Shown piece after piece: positions 36,201-48,673 of a stretch of 64,000 bases of DNA. Below the pieces are notes generated by a model, which searched no databases, had not been told where the DNA came from, and saw only the letters and a list, made by a program, of their open reading frames with translations. Origin of the DNA: Pelecanus crispus (taxonomy: Eukaryota; Chordata; Aves; Pelecaniformes; Pelecanidae); NCBI RefSeq assembly GCF_030463565.1, contig NC_134654.1, positions 18,801,702-18,865,701 on the forward strand, read 5' to 3'. How positions within the stretch are numbered: the stretch's first letter is position 1; each line of letters begins with the position of its first letter. Position numbers and translations under genes: made by a program.

Positions 36201-39200
36201 TTCTAGTATGAAGTGGCAGCTGTTTGACTAATAGCTATTACAGAGTTTTTTTTGCTATGGCTGTTGTTACAGATTTCACCTCTAAGCTACTGAGGCTTTT
36301 TTCCCACCAGGAAAACAAGTACAAAAACTGAAGATGCTTAACAAATTGTTCATATTCAACATTTATAGTCTCAGAAAATCTTGGTCATAATGACAGTAGA
36401 ATTAACTAATTATGCAAATACATTTCACTGTTACCTTTACTCTTCTTCGAATTGTCTGCAGTTATGACTTTATCTACCAGTTGCCTTTTATTGTAACGTT
36501 AGTTTGTCAGTTCTCTAGCGTGGTTACCATCTTTGTTATAATCATTTACCTGGTTGCAGCACAGCAGGACTCTTACACTAAAAATTCCTTTTTCTGCTTT
36601 GAACTGCTATTTTCACTGACATTCACTTAAACATGCCTATACTTGTATAAAACTCTGTTTCTTTAAAAAGGAACATGCTTTCATTTCATCCTAATAGTCT
36701 GTGTAGCTTCCCATGTTTCAGGTTTAATCAATGTGTTGTTGGAGGGTTCCTGACTGTTAAAGAAGAAACACAAAAATGTGTTGTTTTTTGACCTGTAGTA
36801 TTTCAAACCCGGTCATACTCACCTGAGTCCTTGACACACTTGTTTTATTCTTTTGAAAGGCTCTGTTGGCAATGTATCACTATTTCTGAGATTCTTAGCC
36901 AGTTCAAAGATGTGACTCTAAGCCATGTTGCCACAGTGTCACTGCTTACTAATAGTTGAAAATGACACAGGGGAACAGTTAAGTTTTATTCACCAAAAGT
37001 GAGGGTGGACCACCGGAATTGGCATTCTCATGTTTGAATTGGCAGCTGCTGACCTGTGCCTTTCCGTTTGTGAGATTTGCTTGTATGATTTAAGTTGGAA
37101 TGTTAATTCTTAATTGCTGTGAAATTGCACGCTTTTCTTGAGTTTCAAGTTCAAAAACACTTCATTGAGGGGGTATTCGTGAAGGTCTTGGAAGAAGGTG
37201 GTTAGACCTTAGCTAGCCAGACTTGGTAGATGTTTCAGGGACTCCAGCCTTCAAGCTCACTTTCAGCTATAAACATAGCTGCTTGTTTTTACAGTCTCCA
37301 TAACTTGCTGGTTTTGGAAAGATGGATTTCTTGTTAGTTGCCATTATACGTTACTCTACAGGCACTAATAAACTTTTGAAATATTCTTCCTTCCTTTCAA
37401 ATTAACATCTGTATAGCTTGGGAAATGAAGCAGTGATGAGACTTCATGAATTTGGTTTTTCTGTTCTTTTAGCATATTATTCCTTGCAATTTGATTTTCT
37501 GATTTAAAACTGAAAGAAGCTGTTACTCAAATAGCAGGTAAGAGGATGTAGCCATGAACTTCGTTACCAGAAGCCTTTTCTGTGCAGAAGTTGTGCATGT
37601 TTCTGAATCACTAACGAGCACCAAAAAAATCAAACTATGAGTGCTTAAAGACATAATTCCTTTTATTGTTCTGTAAAGAAGCGCATGTATTAAAAAAGAT
37701 GAGATGCTTCTATCTGCAATGTGAAATGTTAATTTTCTGTTTCATAAATGAAGAAGCAAACCTTCAGAATTTGGTTGCCATAACCTCTCCCTACATATAC
37801 ATTCATCTGTTTATTAGCTAAAGTGGGTGTTTGGAATTGACAGTGAGGATTTTACTCTTGACTGAGTTTACTGTCTTTGTTATTGAACACTGTGTGAGTT
37901 ACTTGCTTCCCTTGCCTGCAAACAATCATGTACTTTTTTCAGTGATACAACTGTGAGAAAGATCCAAGGTGATCTCCAGTGACTGCAGAAAAGCTAGATA
38001 TGGAAAGGCACATGTCTGCATTTGCTGAACAAATGCACCAAGGTGGGAGCTGCCTCAACAGCAAAAAATTCCTGTTCAATTAATAGTGATGCTGAATTAA
38101 AAGATTCCATAAAAAAGATAGTAATTAATCTTATATTGATGGAAGGTGCTAGTCATTCAGGTGCATTAGAACACGAAGTATATGCTCACAAGTAGACCTT
38201 TTGGTTGCCATGCTCAGGAAAAGAAAGGTGCTCAATAAAGTCAGCTTCTTAGACTTTGAAGTGTTTTCCTTGTTGTCCCCTTCTTTCTCCATTTAATTCA
38301 GAAGTAGAAACAGAAAAGCAGTATTTTTTCCTATGATCTTGCAAGTACTGACAGGTCATTAGGGCATGTTCTGCTCAGGTGACTTGTGTGGCCATTAGAG
38401 TCCATGATTCTAATGTGTTTGATAGTGTGGGACTTCTTTAAAAACCTGCTTTCTGGAAAATTGCTTAGGATCAGTGTATTTGTTTTGGTAATGCTGTTGA
38501 CAGCCAGTTTTTGGAGGTCCCAGGCCTTTTACTTCCCTGATTCAAGGAGTTGAACTGAACAATAGCAAAGAAAGATCTGCCCCCCCCGCCCCCCCCCCCC
38601 CCCCATAGTTGAGCAGGTGCAGGATAAGTGAATGACCGTTTGATGGATTGAAAGACTTTAGAGATTCTGTACTGTTTGTCAGTGAGTGAAACATTCCCCC
38701 TGGTGTTGCTACAGGTTGTATTTTATATGTAATAGCTGCAATGGAAAGAAAGTGCTATTATTGTGAGGATGGAGTGTGTCAGCTTTTTTTTTTTCTTTTT
38801 TTTAAGCAGCAAATATGAAGGAATTCACAAAAGCATGTGATGCAGAATCTGTAATGTAAGCCCAAGCAAGCACTTCAGTACTGAGCTATAATTAGTGTGT
38901 TGTTTTATGTGAACTTGTCCTTGGTTTTAGAAAGTACAAGTGTATTGCACATTGAGTTGTATGTTTTGTTTTACTTTCCAAAGTGCAAAACCCCCCACTT
39001 TTAAGGGAAAAATCATCAGGTTATCACTGTAGAGTTCAGCGTGGTCCAGACAGCCTGGCTGAAGAGGCCAGTGAATGCTTGTCATCTGAATTTACCCAAA
39101 TTGATTTAAGAAACACACACACCAAAACAACAGCAGCTTTGAGTAATATTCTTAAGCTCAGCCTATTGATTTAGTTTTCCTTTTCTTCAACTAAACATAT

Positions 39201-42200
39201 GAGTAAAGTAAAACAAAACAATTAGCTCAGTATAAATTGTGTGTGTTTTTATAAAGAATGGTCCCTCTGGTTGGAAGGAAAACAACCCAGCTGATAGTTG
39301 TATAACTAGCTTTTCTGATTTGGCAGCATCTGTAAGCGGTGTGGAACTTGACAGGAGCAAGCCAGCTTTCTGCAGAAGGGATATATTTGATAGGAACACA
39401 AGCAGGCAGAATGCCTGTCGGACTGAAAGGTGATGAAGATCACGGCACCCCACTGGCAGAAACACATCTGGGCTTGTTTAGAAATCCCTGCTGGCTTTTC
39501 ATGTGAAATAAAGTCCTTTTCATTCTCCCATCTTTCAGCAAATTGTTTTCCTACTTGGAATGGACACTGGAGAACAGGAAGCATGTTTGTAATCAACAAA
39601 ATTCCTCTAAATTCTGGGTTATTTTGAGGGCCTAAAATAGGTTTCTATTTAGGCGGCTTTATTTCTTGCTGTTTACCTGTTTGTTTGGCCTTGTTTGCAT
39701 TGTATGTATGTACATATTTAGATGGCAGTAAACCCAGCTATTGCCTGAGATTTTTTCTTAATTTTTCTACAAAGTTTGGTGAGTGGGGTCACATGAAAAT
39801 AGATGTACTTACAGATTCTTCTTTATTTAGCTATCCTATTGCAAGTATATGCTTAGTGAAGACATTTGTTTATCTAGTACTTATTTTAAATCTGTTCTTT
39901 TGTCAGTTCTTTCAGCGGAGGAAATCTCTCTTCATTCTGTCTGCCTTATATCTGCTAGGAGACAACTATTAGAGACTTCCATGTTAAGAGGGAAAATTGA
40001 CTTTCAGTGGAAACTTCTGTTAAACTTCTGTTTTTTAAAATTATATATTCAGTGTAATTCACTGCTAGCCTTCTTATCTTCCCTCCTTGCACCTAGGAGA
40101 CAGAAACAAACAAAATATACTTCCCTTTTTGATATAGCAGCTACATTCAGATGTGTACTCTTTTTTTTTATTTATTTTTTGTCTGACATGACATGAGTGA
40201 AAAATAATGGAAAGTGTTTGTCTAATTACTGAGGTTTTGTTCTCAGTTGTAAACCAAAACAGACAACCAAGCTCTGACTGTAGAAACCAAAGTCTGGCAA
40301 CACAGTTGCTGAATTCAATATCATGAATACAAAAGTTTTGAGAGAAAATTTGCGATTACATAATGTACAGCTGGATAAAATATTTTAACATCTTAGTTGT
40401 CTAATACTGTAGTTGCTTAAACTCCATAAACGCTTACCAGTACAGTGCATGGTTGGGCATCTCATTCCTATCAATGGCCTATGAAGTTGAAGAATTTTTA
40501 AAGTGCTCTTATTTTGTGGTACAATCCTTTTGGTGTTACTCATTAGAATTTAATTTGTTTTTTAAACGCTGCTCTGGAATACAACCACATTACTTAAGAT
40601 TATTTCTGTATAAATATATTCTGGTTTCCACTTTGTGGTTACCTGCCCAGTCATCGATAGTAAAGAATCTGTAAAGTGTTGAACCTGGATTTTGCAGTTG
40701 CCCAGTCTGAGTCTAAAAAGCTAAATGACTGATGTGACTTAGTTTTGTCTGGGATCTGATTTGTATTTTGTGCTGTTCTTCCTCATTGTCTAATTGCTTT
40801 ATTATTTTATTCGGGATTATGTCTTAAAGTACTATGTTCTCTGTCTTTCTGTCTCCTTCCATGAACCTGGAAAACTATACAGCAGTGCATCATAGGTATC
40901 AAACTGTTAATTAAAAAAAAAAACCCAAAACCCAACAAAAAAAACCCCAAAACCCACAGACAAAATTCTTCTTTTAAAGGTCATTCAGGATAAGAGTTCA
41001 TAGCATTTTCCAACAGTAGAGAACAAAAATGCATTTTAAAAAAAAAAAAAGGCATTCTGAAGTTTTTGTGCTTATAGTGCCCCCTCTTTAGCTGGATTTT
41101 AGAGAATACTGATGATCTTGATGGTAGTCTAAGACGCAAATCTGTAGACTACTTAGTTTTGCCAATAGCATCAAAATGACATAGTGTTTTGTTAGGGGGA
41201 ACTAGACCTTTCCTGTCAAGTTGTCTGCTTAGAAAAATATAACATTGACCTGTTTGGTGAATAGGCTATTTGAATTTGGTTTGAATACTTTCTATGCTGA
41301 TTTAACCTTGTTAAATCAAGTAGATTACTTTTCATGCTTGTGAATGTATGAGTTCTGTTAAATTTATCTCTCTTGTGCAGGATCATAAACAGTGGAATCT
41401 TTTACCACAAAAGCATATGTTGTATATTGTCAGAGATAATAGTAACATTGTTCTAAGCATTGAAACGTCTTGCTTTTTGATAGATTTCTTCTGCATTCTC
41501 ATTTTTTAGGGATTTAACAAGACATCTAAGAAACCTAAGTAATGCTTAAAAGAGGAAACAAAGCTCAGTTAAAATATATCTCCTGTTGTTTATATGAAGA
41601 CCAGGTCTTAATTTTAAAAAATCAGCTTTGTATTTGGCATAAAGAAATATGATTATGGTTGTTCTTATGGGAAACATGGTAAAAGTATTTTTTTGAACAT
41701 TTGCTTGGTACAGTACCTGAATTCTGGTGCCTTATTGACAAAGTGGATTTGATGGTAAACAGTGTCATTGCTGTTTTGAAGTAACTGATGTATAGAGGTT
41801 GAGAAATCAGAAGCCTTTTTTTTCACTCTGTTGGCTTTGAAAATCAGTAACATCTCTTATGCTTATTACTAAATATATCCTAACTACAAAATACAGAAAA
41901 ATGCTTTTGACCATGTATTCCTTGCATCTTTTATAAACTTGCATGTGATAAGGGTCACTTTTATTACTCCTTTGTTTTATCTTTAACCTTGAATTGTATT
42001 AAGTAGTTGGATCTACTTCTAAAACTTTTTTCATCCTTGCATTGTTTTTGATAAAACCATGGTGTCACCTTTATATCAAGGTCATTCAACCCTCTAAGCT
42101 CTAGATACTTAAGCACTAATATATTTTTGTTGCCATTGATTTGACTGAAAGTTTTAAAGTGAAAGCTGTTGGAAATTCAATATTTGTTTTCTTGGCTTTA

Positions 42201-43244
42201 GGAGGAATCTCCTTAGAATGATTTTAATGTGAGGAACCGTTAAAAGAATGAATTATGTTTGCCTGGTAAGGTAGGGCCATTTGGAAAGAGGAGAAATAGG
42301 TTGTGTTAGCTTTAACCGACATATAAGAAAGACTGAACTGACCCTTTAAAAGGGAAGAAATGTGGCACCAAAATGGAAAAGAATATAGGTAGAAACCTCA
42401 GGAGATAAAATTTAGGAAAGAAAATTTGTGCCACAGTTGGGCATTTTACTAGACAGTAAAACCGTAGTCCAGAAAGGATATAATTTTGAACAGGAAATAA
42501 TATCATTTTGAAAGTATATAATTTTGAAAGGAATATCTCCTGTCTGTTCAAGGAAGGATAGCAAGGTTACTAACTCTTTACAAGGGAACCTGTCTTTTTA
42601 TATGTAAACAAAATAGACCTTTATGCTACAGGTGAGAGAAGTATTAACATTAAATTTAAATCTAGGTAGTGTGTTTTGAAGCCAGTGTCAATGTTGATGC
42701 ATTTGATGGGTGTGGGGTTTTTCTTTTCTTCCCCCCGCTTAGAATTTTATCATTTCACAAATACTAGTTTTTGTGCTCATGAAATATGACACATTGGTAG
42801 ATCTAGAGACTGAGGGCTTTTCCATATCAATTAATCAAGGTATAGCCAGACTACAAAGAACATTTCCTCATATTGCTAGAATGTCTCAAATCTCATGCTT
42901 TTAATCAAGGTTAGTTCCTTGTCCACACATACTACCACTACTGCTGTTAGAGTTTGTTGTTAACAAGGTGGTCAATTTCTTTAGAAATGCAAAATGAATG
43001 GGTGCCCATAAGATGTATGTTGAGATCACAACACGGTTCTCGCATAGTAGTTTTGATCACTTCCAATTTGAACAGGATTGAGTTTAATCCACTAAAAGTG
43101 TAAAGTCTCTTAATATTTGTTCCATTTGCATTTCTGACTGCAAGCCAGTGAAATGATGTTAATTTAACAGCATATTCTAATGTGTGTCTAAGTACTGTAC
43201 TGTGACCCTTTTTATGTTCAGTAACAGTGTGCTATTTATTCCAG
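33221..43244 (+). other. B3GNTL1: B3GNTL1 intron 4
   Basis: The intron is 10024 nt and AT-rich, with donor GTAAGT and acceptor TTATTCCAG. It contains a C-rich tract at 38580-38604, an A-rich stretch near 40913-40935 and an A-run near 41037-41051. Open frames of up to about 115 codons (for example 39849-40196) have no recognisable similarity. No well-preserved transposable element was identified. Confidence 0.75.
38580..38604. repeat. C-rich homopolymer tract
   Basis: Twenty-five bases of C with a single G interruption. It is a candidate i-motif/quadruplex and a likely site of length variation or assembly error. Confidence 0.85.
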
Positions 43245-43310
43245 GATGATGTGATGATGCCACAGCGGGTTAGACTGCAGCACGAAGCTGCCATTCAACA
43301 CCCAAACAGT
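43245..43310 (+). CDS. B3GNTL1: B3GNTL1 exon 5
   Basis: This 66-nt exon (22 codons, phase 0 at both ends) encodes [22 protein letters not shown], as in human [22 protein letters not shown]. Its first two aspartates complete the FLDS-DD metal-binding motif begun in exon 4, so the exon is needed for catalysis in any family 2 enzyme. The helix that follows is the conserved segment after DxD. The acceptor is TTATTCCAG and the donor GTGAGT. Skipping it would keep the frame but remove the metal-binding residues. Confidence 0.96.
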
Positions 43311-46300
43311 GTGAGTACTTTTTTCTTGTGTGTATTTCTGTGTTTTTCTTTTACAGAGTGCCGGATACATCTTTAAAAGGATATGAAAATTTCACAGTAG
43401 GACTGGTGATGGCAAAGCATTAACTAGTGTATTCTTTTCCTTTATTTTTAATCCTTGCACTGAATAGTAGCTTTGATTGAACTTCTTTTCTTCCATTTAT
43501 TTTCTCTGTTCAGTAAACCAAATCTCATTATGACAGTGATACTCTTTTTCAAGTAAGCATACAGCTTTTGCTAATGTATGTAATCTAAAGGAGAATGCCT
43601 TTTTTATGTAGCCTTACTAAGTAATGTGAAAAGCTGCAAAGGATTGGCTACAGCTATGGTTTATCTGGTTTTAATATTTAAGAAACTGTAAGGAATGTGT
43701 GGGTTGTTATCATTAATAAACTGGCCTACAGTTAAATTGATGTTTCTCCCTATATCTGCCTGCAAAAGAAAATCTTATTAGAATGCCATTCTTTATTCTT
43801 GTGAAAAAAACCTCTCAAAAACGTTCTGTGAGATAGCTGTTTTGTGATTTATATGATTTTGATTTTAAATAAATTTCTGTGATTAGGGCCAGTATCCTTT
43901 AGAGAGAGTTTGTGTATTATCTTCTTACTTGAAAACAATAAATATAAATAACTTATGGCAATTAATTTGTCAATGTTATTGACATAGATACTCCTTTATA
44001 AAATTGAAAACTGAGTTTGTATTCCTATCAGCAATGTTCAGCAAAAATAAGCTTATTGTTTTCACATCTCTGACATTTTGTCTTGAGATTTCTTTCAGTG
44101 TGCAAGAGGTTTCTGGAAAGGAAAGGTCAATTGACTTGATCTGTCAAGAAGGTATTTCCTGCAGGTCTCAGAACAAAATAGACAGTTTTAGGATTATCAC
44201 TCTTTGAGACTTAAACACCTTTTGAACTTTTCCTCCGAAACACATTTGCTTCAAAATAGAGATTATTGTGGTTGTTTCAGCTGAGGAATGTCTGCCAAAC
44301 AACTGTCTGTTTAGTGGTGGGATATGGGTGCTCATCACACCACCTGTATTAGGTCTCTTATGAAATCTGATAATCCTCACAATGTAATTTATCAAATTAT
44401 AGTTTTAGTAGTACCTGAGTAGCAGTTAACCTAGTTCATATTATGAACATAATAAAATGATACATCAAGAGTTGTTTTTGTTCTGATGTGAATCGGTTAA
44501 TGTAATTCTGTAGTAAAATGTCAGAAAACCGGAGAGGCAAGTTGATCCAGTAAGCTTGTTTTATGGAAACTAGCGTTAAGAGCAATCGTATTTCTTGCTT
44601 ATGTGACTTCTATATCTGTATATTAAGAGTTTTTTTAAAATTAGACTAATTTCAACTAAACAGCTTGTGGTCTATTTAGAAAACACTTCAAATGTTTTGT
44701 TTCCATTCTGTTATGCTTTAGTGCCTAACAACATTCAGTATGAGCTATTAAATGACAACTGAGTAAGTAATAATGAGTGCCTGAATAGACTGAAGGGTAT
44801 GTCTTCATGATATATTCCAAACAACACAAACTTGCTCCTCCCATGCTCTAAACTAATCTAAACTTGTGGTCCTGTTTTAGTGTGGTACTACTGGCCTATT
44901 TGAAAAGCTTAACTTGAGCTTTGCACCTTACTAAATAACACTAGCCAAAGTTAGTCTGATTTAGCATGGGAAATACGGGTTTCCACCTTTCAGTTATCTG
45001 ACATATTAGTAGCTAAAATCTTCAATTTAGGAAAGTGTAAAAATTCTCAGAAATTAATGGAGAGAAAGGCCTGAGATTTTAAACCTTAAGAAAAATGGTG
45101 GGGGGGGGTGTGCTCCACATATGGCATAGACGTAGTATATCTGGGTAGAGCCTGTCTCATGCCATCACTTTCTTTCAACTTTCTACTGAACCAGAGAGTT
45201 TCCTTGCAGCTGTTTGTACAATGACCTTGGTTTTCTTTTTTTTTTTCTTTTTTTTCCTTTAAACTTCTACTGGTCTTTATTTTCTATTATTTCTTGCCTT
45301 GTGTTGTTGCCTTTTAGGTGTAAGGATTTCCTTCTTTGTTCTTGAACCCTATGAAGGCAAAAAATGAATCTGTTTGAATTGAATGGAACATGTTTTTCAA
45401 TTTTGCAGGTGTAGAAAATGTTTGTAATGCATATGTGAAGTATACCTATTTGGTTAATGTTGTATTTTACAGAACTCTAATTCAAAGGCCTGAAAGGAAA
45501 AATGGGAACATCTGTTCCTGATGAACAAATATATCACTTTGGTCCAGAGCTCCCCAATAGTTCTGACACAACTTGAGTTACTTTGAGAAAAGAAAAGTTG
45601 ACCTTCTGGCCACAAATCTACTGACCAATGTCAGGGTGGACTGTTGTTCTTAAAAGAATGATGGTTGGGGATATTTGAATGAAGTTCTGTTCTGACTGAA
45701 GCTAGAGTCAGAACTTCAAATACAGTATGATAAGCCAGAGTAGGTGGAGACGAAAAAAAAAAAAAAAAAGCAGAAGCTTGAGAAATGCCTGTGAAGCAGT
45801 GAGCTTTTTCGGTTTGTTCCTGAATTCTAATTTGCAGACTTGGACTTTCCACTGTCTTGCAACTTCTTCTGACCTGGATTTTTGACTTTATGTAGTCTCA
45901 GTGTACTTTCAGAAATCTTGTTCGTAATCCTAGCTTTGCCAGTTGTTACTGGGAGCCAGAATTCCCACTGGGCTCTAATATTGGAGGCTTCAGTCTACTG
46001 TCATTACTACTGTGGATTTACAGGTAAGAAAAGTGTCCAACTTCCTCCACCAAGAGAAATCTTCTCCCAGAAGATTAATGTTATTCTTAAATGCAGATTG
46101 CCTTACCCTGACTTGAAGCCTAGTTGGTAAACAGTGGAATGAAAGCTATCAGATGCCTTTGGAATGACTCTCCAACCAGTTGTTCTTCAGAGAAACTGGT
46201 GTCTCTATTTCTGAAAAAGCAAGAGGCTTGCCCCCAGGTTCAGGTACTGGAATATGACTGCGGTAACACTGCAGCAGCCCTTAGCTTTATTCCCTATATC

Positions 46301-48102
46301 GTAGACTACTTAATCATGCTTTAAAGAGCAAAAGCAGATTCATCTCTACTCTCTTAAACTATTTTTATCTTGAACACATTCTTAAAAACATCTTGTAGGA
46401 TGGAACTGTTCTGTCAACAGTAACATTTAGAGTGGAGGATTTTGGAACTCAAAAGACAAATTACTAATACATTATGATTTTATTAAATGCAGCTCTCTGG
46501 AACTGCTGTCATCTTGTCCTCTGGTAAATATTTTGCATTATATCCAAGTCCTGTTGGCAGGGATTCTATAAATAGGACACTCTTAAGAGACATGAGTTTT
46601 TAAGACTTTGCGTATTTATACTACATATTCTTAAGCTCTGCTAGCTCAATATTAATACCTACTTTTAGGAGTTTGAAAGCTTAGGGACATTGTACTGTCT
46701 ATTGATAATATAATAGCTACCAACCTTTTGGCACTGATTGTCCAGTCCACATGTGCACTTATGCCGCATACAAACATGCCTTCAAATTGCTTATGCTCTA
46801 ATCAGATAAGAAATGACTTTGTTACTAGAGAATGAATGACTGTTACTAAAATTTCTCCCTTTAGTTTTTGTTTATCCCTAGAAGCAGCATCTATCCCATT
46901 TCTCCAGAGTAAGCCAGCTTATTTACCAACCACAAATCATGTATGCTTTGTTGGCAGCTAATGAGTGGGAAGATTCAAGATCGCATTTCCCTTAATTCTG
47001 AAAAAATCAGGCCTTCATATCTTATTTTATACTTGTGTTCTTCTGGAGAAGATCCAACTTCGGGTACATACTAGTGTTCTGTTGAACAAGGCTTCTGAGT
47101 TTGGAGTAGCCCAGGAAATGTGTGGTTTCAACAATATTTCCCAAACCACCTCCCCTCCTCCCTCGCATCTTTCACACCTATGTCCCACATGTATTCTGTT
47201 GTTTTATTTGAGCAGAGTAGGAACCTTTAAGAAGTCCCAAAGCTTTTTGTTTCAAGGACAGATGAGATTGTTAGCAGTATTTGCTCTCAGGTTGTCTTGT
47301 TGCAGGGTACTTGCATCAGGACCTCCTATGGGCATGCCAGAATGAAATCACTGGCTGTGGTTTGAGTGTACTGCTGGAGAGCTTGAGTAGCATTAGGGAG
47401 CTTCTCTGGAAAGTGCTTCATTCCTGAGATGCATAGGTACCTGGCCACACTTTGCCAAGCCACTGTGCCATTGTGGAGGCTTTCAAGAATGGTGCAGCAC
47501 TTGGAATACTCTTCCAGTTTTTCTTTTTCCAAAGGATTCCAAATGTTGGAAGGAGAAAAGAAGGGTGCTAAAATGACATGTACTACTGTTCACACTCAAA
47601 ACCTGCTGACCTTCTCATCTGTCTTGGAGCCATACTGAATGGTATGGACACCATTTTGTCTGCTGGGCATGGTGTTACTTTATTCTTCCTCTCACCACTG
47701 TTTAATTTGAGTATATGTGTGCCCCCACAATATGGCTGTACACATGAACAGCATGTGGCTTCCAATTTTTGCATCTCTCTCTTTCTGCAGAATTGCTTAG
47801 AAAATAGCTAAGCTCTTCCTCGCTGTCTCCTACGTCTTCCCAACAGCTGGAATAAAAATTTCGGCAAAGGAAATGAGGAGTGTTATTTCCTTTTGTTTTC
47901 ACTGGCTGAATAAGAGGAGAATCTGAACCAGTGTCAGAATGAACACCTTCTTTTTGTTGTAAAATTACTAGCTTCGTTCTCAAACATGTAGGATACCTAG
48001 GCATGTGAGAGAACATTGAATATCACCATTTGCATTTCTTCAATGAGAAATTCTTACTGTTTTGCATCTCTAAAGCAAATTTTTGGCATATTCTGTAGCT
48101 TG

Positions 48103-48673
48103 TGTTGTGGTTTAGCCCCAGCCATCAACTAAGTACCACGCAGCCGCTCACTCACTCCCCCTGCCCTGGTGGGATGGGGGAGAGAATCGGAAGAGTAGGA
48201 GTGAGAAACACTCCTGGGCTGAGATAAGAACAGTTTAATAACTGAAGCAAAATAAAGTAAAATAGCAGTAGTAGTAGTAATAACAATATAATAATAGTAG
48301 TAATAATACACAAAGCAAGTGATGCACAGTGCAATTGCTCACCACCCGCCAACCGATACCCAGCCAGTTCCCGAGCAGCGATCGCTGCCCCCCAGCCAAC
48401 TCCCCCAGTTTCTATACTGAGCATGACGTCATATGGTATGGAATAGCCCTTTGGTCAGTTTGGATCAACTATCCTGGCTGTGCCCCCTCCCAGTTTCTTG
48501 TGCACCTGGCAGAGCATGGGAAGCTGAAAAGTCCTTGACTAGCATGAACAGTACTTAGCAACAACTAAAAACATCAGTGTGTTATCAACATTGTTTTCCT
48601 ACTAAATCCAAAACACAGCACTATGCCAGCTACTAGGAAGAAAATTAACTCTATCCCAGCTGAAACCAGGACA
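48103..48673 (-). mobile_element. solo LTR of an avian endogenous retroviral element (ERVL-type)
   Basis: The 571-bp element is bounded by TGT...ACA and flanked by the 5-bp target duplication GCTTG (48098-48102 and 48674-48678). Recognisable landmarks are GGTTTAGCCCCAGC, TGGGATGGGGGAGAGAATCG, GAGCATGACGTCATATGGTA and the terminal AACTCTATCCCAGCTGAAAC, all typical of a family common in bird genomes. Its sense direction is minus: there a TATA-like TATAGAA follows the ATGACGTCAT element. It is interrupted by an AGT/AAT trinucleotide expansion at about 48262-48309. No internal coding region is present. The 5-bp duplication favours ERVL; the exact family name is not known to me. Confidence 0.88.
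48262..48309. repeat. AGT/AAT trinucleotide repeat inside the LTR
   Basis: Imperfect (AGT)n and (AAT)n units run together, probably expanded from an A-rich part of the LTR. Confidence 0.8.

Noticed and set aside
47326..47532. Minus-strand frame of 68 codons with a protein-like composition
   Set aside because: No recognisable similarity, no splice or promoter context, and such lengths are expected by chance in this much sequence.
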